From NCBI GenBank assembly GCA_951799425.1, contig OX637393.1, forward strand, positions 38,389,744 to 38,453,743: a stretch of DNA of 64,000 nucleotides, given 5' to 3'. Under the pieces are notes generated by a model. The model searched no databases and was not told the origin of the DNA. It saw only the letters and a list, made by a program, of their open reading frames with translations. Of this stretch, positions 43,953 through 55,474 are shown one piece after another; position 1 is the stretch's first letter, and every line of letters starts with the position of its first letter. This DNA is from Ilex aquifolium (taxonomy: Eukaryota > Streptophyta > Magnoliopsida > Aquifoliales > Aquifoliaceae). The position numbers and the translations under genes are program-made.

Positions 43953-46147
43953 TTACACATTCCTACAGTTAAACAGCTTACGAAAACTATCGATAACAAA
44001 ATAGTAGCAAGCGGTCGTACACACTGAAATGAAATGGAGCCATGCCCTTCGCCAGTCAGGGTTCACATAAAGAACTGCTAATGTTCCTAACAACACCATT
44101 ATATAAGACACAAAAAAACTCACATGAAAAACATCCATGTCAATGAAACCACCATCATTTTGCTCATCCTTTGAATCTTTTGGAATTGGGAATGGTGCTT
44201 GGATATTGGTGCAATAGTTATGTAATGGAGGTCCACAAAGATAAGGATTTCCCTCGTAACTGCTCTCATTGAAGGTGGCAAATTGAGCTTTGAAATCTGG
44301 AGTTTTACCAGATAAGTTGTTGTGTGCTACACTAAAGACCTCCAAGGAGTTCAAATCAGTAAATTTGGAGGGGATACTTCCGTTCAAGTGGTTATAGGAA
44401 AGATCTAAACTCTCAATATGTCTTAGGTTTGAAAATGTTGCTGGAATTGATCCAGTGAGATTGTTATGGGATAGATTTAATGTGCGGAGCTGATTTATGT
44501 TCCCAATTTCTGGTGGTATTTCACCTGTTAATTGGTTGCAAGAAAAATCAATTCCTGACATCAAATCGAGGACACTACCCTCGTAGGAATAGGATATACT
44601 CTTAGTAGTGAACTCCACTTTTTCTTTGACATCTGACAAGGTCATTGGATCAGGATCTGATGGATGCTTAAAGTAAAGGCGGTACTCTCCCATCAATGGA
44701 ATTGCATAATAAACCGGCCATCCAAAAGATTTGTCATGGTTTGACCCAAAAGCAATGTTAGCGAGGCAACGAGGAATAGAACCAGAAAGACTATTCTAAG
44801 AAACATCGATCAGGCTTATTTGCTTCAAGTGGCATAATTCAGTGGGAATGCTACCTCTAAGTAAGTTACCTTTCAAGATAAGAACATTCAATCTAGAAAG
44901 GTTGCCTATCCAATCTGGAATTTTACCAGTTAGGTTGTTATATCCAAAGTCTAATGTCACCAAATCAGAGTTGTTATAGAATGCACGAGTCAATGGACCA
45001 CTTAATCTATTTTTACTCAGATGAACATGAGTAATGTATGGAGGGTTAAAACAAGCTGGTAGAGAGCCTGATAAGCTATTTTTAGAAAGATCTAGAAATC
45101 GAAGCTCGTCAAGCTTACACCACTCAAATGGAATGGGACCTTGAAGCTGATTTTTGGCTAAGCTTATTTCCATCAACGATGACATATTCCCTATCCATTG
45201 TGGAAGCACGCCAGACAAAAAGTTATTTCCAATATTCACAACCTGCAACCAAGAGGCATTAGACAAGCCATCTGGTATCTTTCCAAGAAAGGAGTTGTTG
45301 TCCAAATTTAACCATTGCAAACTGGTCATATTGAAGAAATTGGCAGGTATTCGACCATGCAAGCAATTGTTTGATAGTTTGAGGAAAAATAAGTTGTTAG
45401 CCATGGCCAAATGTTCTGGTATTCCTCCAGACAAGTTATTGTTGGATAAGTCTAATAACTCTAAAGACCTACTATCACCAAAAGCGGGAGGAATATGACC
45501 TTCAAACATATTATTGGACAAGTTCAAACTCTCTAAGCTTGGAAAGATCACATTTAAATTTATAGGAATTTGACCATCTATGCAATTGTTAGAAACATCT
45601 AATTCCAAAGTACGAGGCCTAGGATAAGAAGGCAATTGAAAAGGCCTTGTGAAAGAGTTATGTTGTAGGTGAAGTGCTTCCAATTTGGTATTGTTCTCTA
45701 ACAACCAGGTGGGGAAATTCCCCGATAAGTTGTTGTGAGAGAGATCAATTACTCTCAGGTCATTTTGGTAATATAAGAAAGAGGGTATTGTATCAACACC
45801 ACTACAATTTGACAAGCTAAAAAACTTCAGTTGGAATCTTGGAATCCAGGATTGAGCTTCATCTTCTATCTCTGCTACGTTATTATCACTTAAAATGGCC
45901 TCAAGCTTTGAATGGTTAGAAAATGAGACAAATGAGGACTGAATCACGAAGTGATTATAGGAAACGGAAAGGTATTCAAGTGAAATGAGACTAACAAGAG
46001 GAGATTGGGCAGTATTCCCATGGAACCTATTAAAGAAGAGATCCAATATACGGAGAGATGTCAAGTTTCCCATACATGAAGGAAGTATCCCCTCAAAATC
46101 ATTGTAACTAAGGTCTAGCACTTCAAGGTTCTTCAGTTCACATAATC
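43953..46147 (-). CDS. RLP gene exon 8: main LRR block, transmembrane segment, tail
   Basis: Acceptor CAG at 46150-46148. About 25 LRRs with the plant extracellular pattern LxxLxxLDLSxNxLxGxIP, for example LRVIDLSHNNLSGNFPTWLL and LELLDLSNNNLSGGIPEHLA. The TAG at 44796 interrupts VS-NSLSGSIPRCL; the frame is open on both sides. An island domain region follows with MGEYRLYFKHPSDPDP and DLMSGIDFSCNQLTGEIPPE. The last LRRs, a C-cap (GNPYLCGPPL), an acidic stretch (DSKDEQNDGGFIDMD), the membrane helix and WRRAWLHFISVCTTACYYFV complete the protein. The stop codon is at 43953-43955. Confidence 0.9.
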
Positions 46148-47887
46148 CTGTGACAAGTAAGAAGTGATGCTTAGCTTGAATTATTATTCGTATATATAAA
46201 AAGTTAGGTTATTTTATGATCTTATTCTTATTAGTTTGTTATATACCAACTACTTGGTAGGTAAAGGTCATCATCCAATTAGTCAATGAACAACAACAAA
46301 GCAACAGTACAAGGATTTTGCGAATCAACTCATATATATACCTTCATGAGCTGGTAGATTGCCATGGAGCCGACAATCAGACAATGACAAAACCTTTAGA
46401 GAAGTCATCACGCCAATTTTCTGAAGAAAGCTCCCTTGGATGAATGAATAATCCAAATTTAAGAGCTCCAAGTTGTAGAATCCACCCAACTCTATATTAA
46501 AAATAAATTCAAACAGAATTATATATGAAATCAATATGACTAAACAATTAGCATCTCATGATAGAAGTAGTACTCATATGATAGATGATCAGATACCAGG
46601 CACCAAGAAATTTTGAAAATTACACTTCTTACCCCCGAAAGCATCACTAGATATCTAAAAAATTGAGTACCAAATTTTCATGTAACATAATTAAAATTGA
46701 GTATTATACATTAATTATGTATAAAAATCGGAAAGTATAAAGAATACCACACAAAAATTGTTGGACAAAGCAACGAAATGGATGTTGAAAAACAGTTTTT
46801 GAAGCTTTTGACATAAAACAAATTCTGTTTTAGTGTTCAAAGTTACCCATACGTTGAAATTCAACAAGTCCACACAAATTCATTATCGAATCTCTTATTA
46901 ATCATGTCTTCAACTTTTAAAGTTTACAAGTTCTCATTAAAAACTTAACCGAATTAAATCCTACCCTAGAAATCAGTTTTTGAAGATCTAACCTTCAAGA
47001 AATCTACAGATTTTTTTATTGCTTTGTGTGTGTGTGTGTGGGGGGGGGGGGGGTGGGGGTGTGTGTGTTTATTCATTTCATTTGTTGCACTCCTTTTTTA
47101 TTTTCCCTTGGGCATTTTCACGTGAACCAAAACTTGGATGCCATGTACCAACTACCCAAAACTTGAAAGACGAAACTGAAAAACAGTTTAGTATAAGGCC
47201 CAAAATTGAAAATTTATGCTTTTCTTTTTTAGAAAATAGACAAGTCTAATTAGTCATAAATATTTAAATTTGGGCCAAAAAATTTAAAAATTTATACTTT
47301 TCTTTTTATTTTATTGACATAGTAATGTGCCAAGTGATGGAATTCCAATGGAGAACAACACTATTAGACCATAACACTGTCACATTCTTAAGTCAACAAA
47401 TTAGGTAAATATTTTGATCTCACTGGTCTTGCTCTCAAAAAAAAAAATGAATTAGCAAAAATAAGATTAACCTATTGTCCCCGTCCCTCGAGGGTGATCA
47501 TCCACAGTAGTTTCCTTTACCTTTTTCGGCGACCAAACCCTCCACGCTAAGATTTAACACCCTAAGAGATGGCAATGCTCCTAGTGAATGCAAAACACTA
47601 GCATTAAATTTGTTGATGCCTTCCAAGCCGAGAACTTGTAGCTTGCTCAAGCTCTTCATACCTGAATGCAAAATATTACAATGTTATCTATAGTCTCTAC
47701 TTCGAGTTGAACCCTGCAGATGAAGAGAATGAACACAATATTCATTTGACATATCATTTATACCTTTTATGGTCGTGAGGCTGTCAATTTGGTTGTAACT
47801 CAAGTCCAACTCCTCCAGGTTGCTCATAGAAGACAAGTCTACATATAAAACAAGATATAAAAGATATGTGGAAGACAAGTCTACATA

Positions 47888-48300
47888 TATTATTTCTTTT
47901 GATGGTAAGCATACTGATCTCTTAGGCTACTGCACTATTTCATTGCAATTCTCCGGAAAGTAAATTTTGTATTAAAAAGAAGCTTTACAAAGCAAAGTCA
48001 CAACACAGTAGCAAAACGGGTCATGAAAGAAGCAAAAAGTAGCAGAGATGCAACACAAAAGAATTTATGGGGAAGTATAGGCCATGGTCAGTACTTCCCC
48101 ACAAATTCATAACCTGAGCATCCAATGGAAAGTGAAAAACATTACAAGGAGAAAGATCAGTCCAAGCAGGAAGGGGGAAGATCCCAGGGGAAGGCCCCAT
48201 AATTGCGGAAGTCTAAGGTTCAAAACAGAGTTTTTGAACCTGACAGAGAAAAGCCTATCCTTAATGGCTGCTTGATGACCAGGAGCAAGGAGTTCCTATC
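47888..48300. repeat. intron block, copy B of the RLP module duplication
   Basis: Nearly identical to 51010-51400, including GGTAAGCATACT, CTCTTAGGCTACTGCAC and AAGTATAGGCCATG. The copy continues on the far side of the hAT element from 50380 to 50520. Confidence 0.85.
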
Positions 48301-49570
48301 CCTATATTGATTGGCATAAAATCTGAACTTCCTTTCCAACCAAATGTGGTAGACAGTGGCAGACAAGCTTAGTTTTAAAATCACCGAAAGCCTGGACTTC
48401 TTTTTCCAATTGGTAGCTGCATATTCAATAAAAGGAGACCAGGGTGTTGGTGTCCATTGGATTTGACTACAAGCCAGGATAGAGGTCCATAAGCCATGAG
48501 AATAGGTACACGTTAAAAGAGGAGGTGAAAGTGGGATTCAGGGTGACGCCGGCAAAGCATGCATTCCAAGCTAGTCTGGTTAGAAGGATCATGGATTCTA
48601 TCCTTGGTAGAGAGCCCAGGGCTGGCCCAATGAAAACTGGAGCCCTAAGCCGAAGTGTTAAATAGGGGCCTATCAAAATTTATCAAAAAAAAATATTATA
48701 TGATTAAAATTTTATTTAAAATTTATTTTTACATTTTTTGTGATGCAAAATTAGTAATCAAATTTTTATATTTGAGTTTTGCTAGTATATTTTTTCAATG
48801 GATAATATGATTCATCCATTCAATTTTTCTTGCGCTATAGTTGATCGTAAGTAGAATTTTATGAGTTTTAATTTTACAAAAACTTGACATATTTCAAACT
48901 AAAAATTCTTGTGAATAAAATATATTTTAAAATAACAAATAATTATACTAAGAGAACAATCTAATCTAATATCTTATAAAAGTCAATAAGAATTAAACAC
49001 AATATCACCTGATAAATAAAAATTGTATAAGCTTTGAATTAACGATTTATTCGCCTCCCAAATCCTCTACTATTTCAAACTTTCACAATAAAAAATAATA
49101 ATTGCATTAAATTAATCCTATCAATAAAAATATTAAAAAATTAAATTACTAATCAAACAAATTGTACATTTTCAATTTAATCTAGGTTGCAAGAGAGACA
49201 TACATAATTATGCTATATGAACTTTTTTTACTTGGGGGAGAGGGAGAGAGAGAGGGTAGACTTTTAGAACTTTTTTTTACTTGGGGGGAAAATTAATTTT
49301 TGCTTTTTTTAGAACTTTCAAGTCTTTTAAGTTTTAACAGTTGGAAAAAGTGAGAGAGAGATGTGAATTATGCCTTTGTTTTAGTCTAGGCCTTGTAAAA
49401 ATTTTCATTAGATTGGATCCTTTAAACCAAAAATTTTGGGCCAATTTAAATTACAATTGGGGGCTTAGGGAGGCCGGTACCTTCCAAAAAACTTAATAGG
49501 ATAAAAGTACACTTTTTAAAATAATTGGGATAGAAGTATATGTGCTAAAAAAAAGTCATAAAAACTCTTT

Positions 49571-49664
49571 TACTACCCCTACCATAAATAATGCATATCT
49601 AATTGAATGTGAGACTTTTAAGATTCCTTTTGATATTTGTGTATCATTTGAATTTTGCAATTTC

Positions 49665-49703
<39 letters not shown>

Positions 49704-50132
49704 TATATGTACAAAGAGGGAGTCGAAAAATTATCATGCAAACAGTGTCACCAAAGAGAGACATAATATAATGACAATGGAGGTCCAATCAATGCAAACA
49801 GTGTCACCAAAGAGAGATACGATATAAATTGTCATGCAAACAGGGTCACCAAAGAGAGACACGATATAATGACAATGGAGGTCCAATCAGTGGCATCATG
49901 TAATGCCCCCTTCATAGTGCCCAAACAGTGTCAGTAAAGAGTGACAACAGTAGATTGTACATAAATGATGACAATATATATTTTGCCCACTCAAAGAGTT
50001 GCACTTAAAGAGGGAGTCGAATATATATATATATATATGAAATTTTAAAATTCAAATGATACACAAATATCAAAAGCAATCTTGAAAGTCTCACATTCAA
50101 TTAGGTATGCACTATTTATAGTAGGGGTAATT
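49571..50132. mobile_element. foldback/MITE-like element nested in the hAT element
   Basis: Arms of about 110 bp (49571-49690 and 50012-50132) are near-perfect inverted repeats; both contain GATATTTGTGTATCATTTGAA and AATTGAATGTGAGACTTT in opposite orientation. The centre holds AT and AC microsatellites and a tandem repeat. No ORF. Confidence 0.75.
49735..49900. repeat. tandem repeat inside the foldback element
   Basis: Three copies of ATGCAAACAGTGTCACCAAA-type sequence followed by GAGAGAYAYRATATAA; two of them carry ATGACAATGGAGGTCCAATC. Confidence 0.8.
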
Positions 50133-50828
50133 ATGAAATACAATTTAGAAAGAATTTGAAAATGTTTTAAAATTTGTATTTATTGACAACTATTTGATGA
50201 AAAAGAGGACTTAAAGGAGGATAAGTTTGAAGATGGTACTTAAAGCCAAATAAGTTTTGAAAAATGTACTCACATCCCATTATCTCTTACAATTAAAGAC
50301 TATATATATTATTTGAAACCCTCTTTTTTTGGGGGCCCTAAGCAGCTGCTTAAGTAGTTTTTCTATTGGGTCGGCCCTGAGAAAGCGTTTGCTTGATGGC
50401 CAACCAAAGAAAGAAGCTCATCCTCGTGATGGATTGATTGTACCAGAGAAGCTAGGACCAAGAGGTTTTTGGACTGGTTTCCTTGATATGGTTCCAAGCA
50501 GAAGCAGTGGAGAAAAGGCCATTTATTGCAATTCTCGTACATAAATAAATGTTGTTAAAATCTCTTTCATACCTTGTAGGTTAATAGATCCATTCAACTC
50601 GTTCGACCTTATAACTAGTCTCTTAAGTGATGACAGCACTCCAAGAGATGATAGGATGCTGTTATTGCACCAATTCCCATCCAAGTTAAGGACCTCCAAT
50701 TTGCTCAACTCAGATAATCTTTCAAAACCTGTTAAGAATTTTACATTTTGATTAAAAAAAAAAATTCCCTGAATAACATATTAAGAACACCACATGCTTA
50801 TTATTTTGCTAAGCAAGAAAATCTGGAC

Positions 50829-50882
50829 CTTCATTTGCGACGCAACCAACAAGCTGGTTATCAGATAAGTCAAGATAATGAA
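50829..50882 (-). pseudogene. stray copy of the exon 1 3' end in an RLP intron
   Basis: The minus strand reads YLDLSDNQLVGCVANEG followed by a GT donor, closely resembling the last residues of exon 1 (YLDLSLN...WVANEG). It lies in the intron after the first 75-nt exon and has no acceptor or upstream exon-1 sequence. A relic of the same rearrangement that duplicated the LRR exons. Confidence 0.6.
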
Positions 50883-51009
50883 CACAACATTCATTCAACA
50901 TATCATTTATACCTCTTATGGTCATGAGGCTGTCAATTTGGTTGTAACTCAAGTCCAACTCCTCCAGGTTGCTCATAGAAGACAAGTCTACATATAAAAC
51001 AAGTCAATT

Positions 51010-51540
51010 TGGTTGTAAGCATACTACTGATCTCTTAGGCTACTGCACTATTTCATTGCAATTCTCCGGAAAGTAAATTTTGTAGCTTTACAAGACAAAG
51101 TCACAACACAGTAGCAAAACGGGTCATGAAAGAAGCAAAAGATAGCAGAGATGCAACACAAGAATTTATGGGGAAGTATAGGCCATGTCAGTACTTCCCC
51201 ACAAATTCATAACCTGAGCATCCAATGGAAAGTGAAAAACATTACAAGAAGAAAGATCAGTCCAAGCAGGAAGGGGGAAGATCCCATAATTGCAGAAGTC
51301 TAAGGTTCAAAACAGAGTTCTTGAACCTGACACAGAAAAATTCTATCCTTAATGGCTTGCTTGATGACCAAGAGTAAGGAGTTCCAATCCGAGAAGGGGG
51401 ATGGATTGATTAAGTCTATCCTTAATGGCTTGCTTGATGACTAGGGGGATGGATTGATTGTACCAGAGAAGCTTGGACCAAGAGGTTTTTGGACTAGTTC
51501 CCTTGATATGGTTCCAAGCAGAAGCAATGGAGAAAAGGCC
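51010..51540. repeat. intron block, copy A of the RLP module duplication
   Basis: Uninterrupted counterpart of 47888-48616 plus 50380-50520. Lacks the hAT insertion, and also carries a small internal repeat of TATCCTTAATGGCTTGCTTG. Confidence 0.85.
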
Positions 51541-51856
51541 ATTTATTGCAACTCTCGTACATAAATAAATGTTGTTAAAATCTCTTTCATACCTTGTAGG
51601 TTAATAGATCCATTCAAATTGTTCCTTCTTATGTATAGTCTCTGAAGTGACGAAAGCAATCCAAGAGATGATAGGATGCTGTTATTGAAGAAATTGTAAT
51701 CCAACTGAAGGACCTCTAGCTTGCGCAACACAGATAATCTTTCGAAACCTGCTATGAATTTTACATTTCGATTAAAAAAAAAAGAAATCCCTGAATAACA
51801 TATTAACAAGAGCACTTGCTTATTAATTTGCTAAACAAGAACAAGAAAATCTATAC

Positions 51857-52241
51857 CTTCATTCGCTACCCAATCACGAATAATGTTCAAACTTAGGTCA
51901 AGATATCGGAGTTCTTTAAAGGGAAGAAACAAAGAGGCGTTGAAATACCAATCCCATAATCTCCGCTCCCTTGCTTCCCTAAGAGAAAGATTAACCACAT
52001 GAGATGTGGTTAGGTTGCATTCAACTCCTTTCCAATAGCAACAATCACTCTCCGTACTATTATTTCCTTCTAATGTGTCCTCCCAAGATGGCAAAGAAGC
52101 TCCATTTGGGTAGTTTATGGAAGCTTTGAGTTGCAACAGAGCAACCCTCTCTTCCTCCCGACAACCAAAACACCCAACACCACAAAACCATATCACAGCT
52201 AACATTACCACCCACCACTCCATACCCTTTGATTCGTTCAT
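51857..52241 (-). CDS. RLP gene exon 1: signal peptide and LRR N-cap
   Basis: Starts at MNESKGMEWW; a second Met in MEWWVVMLAVIWFCGVGCFG begins the hydrophobic signal peptide. Then the LRRNT_2 cap: CREEERVALLQLKASINY and SDCCYWKGVECNLTTSHVVN, with the paired Cys typical of plant extracellular LRRs. It ends LRYLDLSLNIIRDWVANEG at a GT donor (51856-51855). The longer upstream frame to 52340 has no signal-like sequence, so the start at 52241 is preferred. Confidence 0.88.
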
Positions 52242-52339
52242 ATTTATTTGCTGATATGTTTTTGTTTTTATTTGTGTTTCTTGGCAAAGTGCTATCAGAT
52301 TAAATAGAGTGCTGATGCCTTTGGAGAATTCGCAGGCCA

Positions 52340-53600
52340 AGCTCTCAAAATCTTGACTCAGGATCAGTCAATGCACAAAGTCAGTCCACAACCCCCTTAA
52401 CACGGAAAAGCTAAATTCAAGGCCAGTATACATAGTAAAACATGAAAGAAAAAAAAAAGAAAAAAATATAACCAATCATAATTTTTGTTAATTTATATAA
52501 CCGAAAATGGAATTCAAATTTTTAATATTAAATAAGACTCAATATATTCGAATATATCATAAATGAGACTCAATACTTTGGATCCAAAATAAAATTCTTA
52601 ATTTTGGATTCCAAATAGATAGGACCCTTAGGTGAATGAGTCCCATCAAAAAAATTAAGGAGACCCAGTGATCCACATAGAGTATCACTAGTAGTCTAGC
52701 CGTTCTTACAAGTCCATAGTCCATAAGAGGAGTTATATTATGCTGCTTACTCCTTACAAAGAAATTATCTAAGAATAAACATAAAAAAAAAAATTTATTC
52801 ATACTTTTGGTGATATACCTTTTTTTTTACATTTCATTTCATGAAAGCGTGACATCTTTAAGTAAATTCTTTTTATTATTTATTTTATTTTATTATTTTT
52901 ACTATCCATTGTTACCAACAACTCAAAGCAAAATTCATGTGTTGCTTGTAGGTTGGGTCATGCACAAGTCAGTCAACAACCAACCAAACACGGCAGAGCT
53001 ATATTCTTGTAGGTGGGGTTGACTGACCCTACAGCATTATACATAGTGAACAAAGAAAAAAAAAAGAGAAAAAGATTAACAAATTATAATGTCATAGTGA
53101 AAAGGGGAGTTTCAGTCACTTCACCGTTAAATTGTCTCAATAACCGCTTTCCAATAATTCAAATGACAATGAAGATTATTAAAAACATTTTTGGAGGAAA
53201 TTATTTTTTATTTCATTTTGAATGATCCAATACATGATGGGATTTAAAATCGGTATATTGAAAAATGCCATGAGATAATTTCCCTTTAAGACGCACTTTG
53301 CATTTTTTGTTATTTTTGTTACCAATCATAATCTTCGTTAATTTATATAGCAAAATTGAAAATTTTTAATTATTATTAGATGTACATGCAAATGAATCCT
53401 ATTAATTGTGGATTAGTAATCCAACACTAAAAATTCGGATGTTTAATTTCTCCTTTGAGATTCACAATTTAAAATCTAAAATGGGATCCATACAAGTGCT
53501 TACCTATTCATATTCCATAAGAAGGGTTTTGGTATACATTCCTTACTCCTTACTAAAAAATTATTTGAGACTAAATTCAAAAAAGAAATAAGAAAATTCC
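52340..53600 (-). repeat. duplicated upstream region of the RLP gene
   Basis: Two segments recur in the same order: GTCATGCACAA-type sequence with ACACGG...AGAGCTA and TACATAGT (about 52360-52500 and 52955-53080), then a stretch ending TTACTCCTTAC (about 52560-52760 and 53400-53560). The first copy directly precedes the RLP start. No exon lies beyond the second copy. Confidence 0.55.
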
Positions 53601-54599
53601 TTCTCTATTAGTTCTAACTTCTACATCAAGAGATCACCAATCATATACCATAACTTCTTGGGGCAATCATCTGATTTTAGATAACGACCGAAACAAGTAT
53701 AAAAATTAATCATGACATGTGAATAGATGATGTTTAAGCCTTTTAACAATTGGATTTTGGATCAAATTTTGAGTAATTTGAATCAGATTTAGAACTCTAA
53801 TTCAAATTTGGCTCAAAAATTCATTCTGAATGCAATTTGATTATCTAACAGATTTCGTTTGTATAGTTCATATTGAAGTTCATCAATATCAGAAATTAAC
53901 TTGCAAATCTTGCCTACTCCGTGAATCAACTAAAATTATAATTCTAACAAATTATATCATATTTCTTTGCAGTTTCATCAAATAACCACTCAATCCATCG
54001 TATATATAATTGGACCGGCTGATCATTATACAATTTTAGTGTATCTAAATATGGATATGTGAAATTTAATATAACATATTTCTATATATATACTTAATCA
54101 AAAATGTCAATCTATGTCTGACTAATCAAATTAAGAACAAGATTGGATGGGTGACTTGATGTGTGGTAGTAAAAGGAAGAGAAATATGTGAGATTAAGTC
54201 GTGCGAGAGAAGTTTAAGTTTAAATTTTTAGTTTATGAAATAATCACGATAAAGTTTTCACAAGTTTTACAGTGGAGGAAAGATTTAAGAGAATTTAAAT
54301 TTCTAAAAACTTTAAATTAATCCCAAAAGATTTTAAAATCCAGTGAGGGCAGCTGCCTCCAGTCTTTCTCCGTTTACTGGTAAAGCATTCTCATCCACTA
54401 GCCTTTAGGACATCAATATCATTACTAATATCACTTGACTTGGGTAATGAACAAGTCAAGTCTATTGCCTCTCTCATCCACTAGTCAAGTCTACTGACTT
54501 GGGTCATTCACAAGTCAAGTCTACTGCCTCCTTGGCACAGCATGCCTAAATTCTTGGATGCGGAGCCATTGCCAAGACCGGATGCAGTAAAACCAACTC
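53601..54599. other. intergenic, no gene recognised
   Basis: AT-rich. At 54430-54530 there are two or three copies of GACTTGGGTYATKMACAAGTCAAGTCTA-like sequence. Nothing else recognisable. Confidence 0.5.
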
Positions 54600-55200
54600 A
54601 ATATTACCAGCCAATAACTTTTATAGCACGATAGACCTAAATTCACGTATATAGAATCACTTGATCTTACTGATGGTTTAAATTAGTTTATATAATTATT
54701 AATTATTATTGTTTTCGATTCAATAATACAATAGTCAATCAATTGCTTTCATAACATGACGTAGAAAAATTCACGTACGGGGAATCAATTGACTCCTATG
54801 ATGGTTTAGATCGTTCAAGATCATTGTTAATTACTATTTCATTTGCATCAATAAAGCAACAATCAGTCAATTGCTTTCATAATATAACAGAGCTAAATTA
54901 ATATTATACGTGGAATCAATTGACTATACGAAAGAATGGCTAAGATCAACTTACATTATTACTAAATTACTATTCTACTTGACTTAATAATGCCATAGTT
55001 AGTCCACTAATTCCATAGTAAGATGGGGTTTCAAATTCCTATACGCGGCCCACATGCGATTAGGTCGATTTGCATCAAAACTAATTATTATTCTATTCGA
55101 CTTAACAATGCAATAATCAGTCCACTAATTTCATAGTACAAAAGAAAAAAAAAACTAATTCCATAGCACGACAGAGTCACATTCAATAATGCAATAATTA
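54600..55200. repeat. diverged tandem array, about 130 bp x 4-5
   Basis: Successive units contain CAATARTCAATCAATTGCTTTCATA-type boxes, a TAAATT...ACGTA box, GAATCAATTGACT, and GATGGTTTAGAT or similar, at intervals of about 125-140 bp. Identity between units is moderate. Confidence 0.65.
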
Positions 55201-55469
55201 TTATTGTTTTCTCCTCGCAGCATGCTCAATCCATGGCATGCTTGAGTTGAGATCCATTTTATTCCCAACATCAAATTTTAGTGAAAAGAACATTCATTTT
55301 GAATGAACCAACAACATGGCCATCCATGGATCAACATGATACTTAAACAGCAAGATGGCACCTACGGTATGGCTTCTGTGGCCAATAACTAGAAATCCTA
55401 AGTTCAAGTCTTGTAAAAAAAACTTTGATTGAACCGATGCAAAAAACTCTGTTATAAAAAATAAACGTG
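55201..55469. other. intergenic flank of the copia element
   Basis: No gene recognised. Confidence 0.5.
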
Positions 55470-55474
55470 GTACT
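55470..55474 (+). repeat. copia target site duplication, left (GTACT)
   Basis: Identical to 62685-62689. Confidence 0.93.

Larger units (their letters stand above)
48617..50379. mobile_element. non-autonomous hAT-like element, 1.76 kb, in an RLP intron
   Basis: Starts CAGGGCTGGCCCAATGAAAACT and ends in the reverse complement of CAGGGCCGACCCAATAGAAAA. Flanks AGAGAGCC (48609-48616) and AGAAAGCG (50380-50387) look like a degraded 8-bp duplication. No transposase ORF. A foldback element is nested at 49571-50132. The undisrupted copy A of the host intron lacks it. Confidence 0.75.
43953..52241 (-). pseudogene. LRR receptor-like protein gene (RLP1/RLP9/RLP15 type), eight exons, one premature stop
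   Basis: Cell-surface LRR receptor without a kinase; the class includes Arabidopsis RLP1 and acts in pattern perception with partner kinases. Exons (minus): 52241-51857, 51748-51593, 50987-50913, 50728-50573, 47838-47764, 47661-47521, 46491-46342, 46147-43953. All introns have GT-AG borders, all junctions are phase 1, and the exons total 3333 nt (1111 codons). Order of domains: signal peptide, LRR N-cap, LRRs from single-repeat exons, a long LRR block with an island, a short acidic juxtamembrane segment, one transmembrane helix (FFVSYIMVLLGTLAVLYV) and a short basic tail. A TAG at 44796-44798 (codon 830) removes the last LRRs and the membrane anchor, so the allele is probably null or makes a secreted fragment. 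Introns between exons 4 and 5 contain a hAT element. Confidence 0.85.

Noticed and set aside
47019..47249. Plus-strand ORF beginning in GT/poly-G repeat
   Set aside because: Lies in an RLP intron and begins with microsatellite translation; no supporting evidence.
49542..49827. Short ORFs across AT/AC microsatellites
   Set aside because: Low-complexity translation inside a foldback element.
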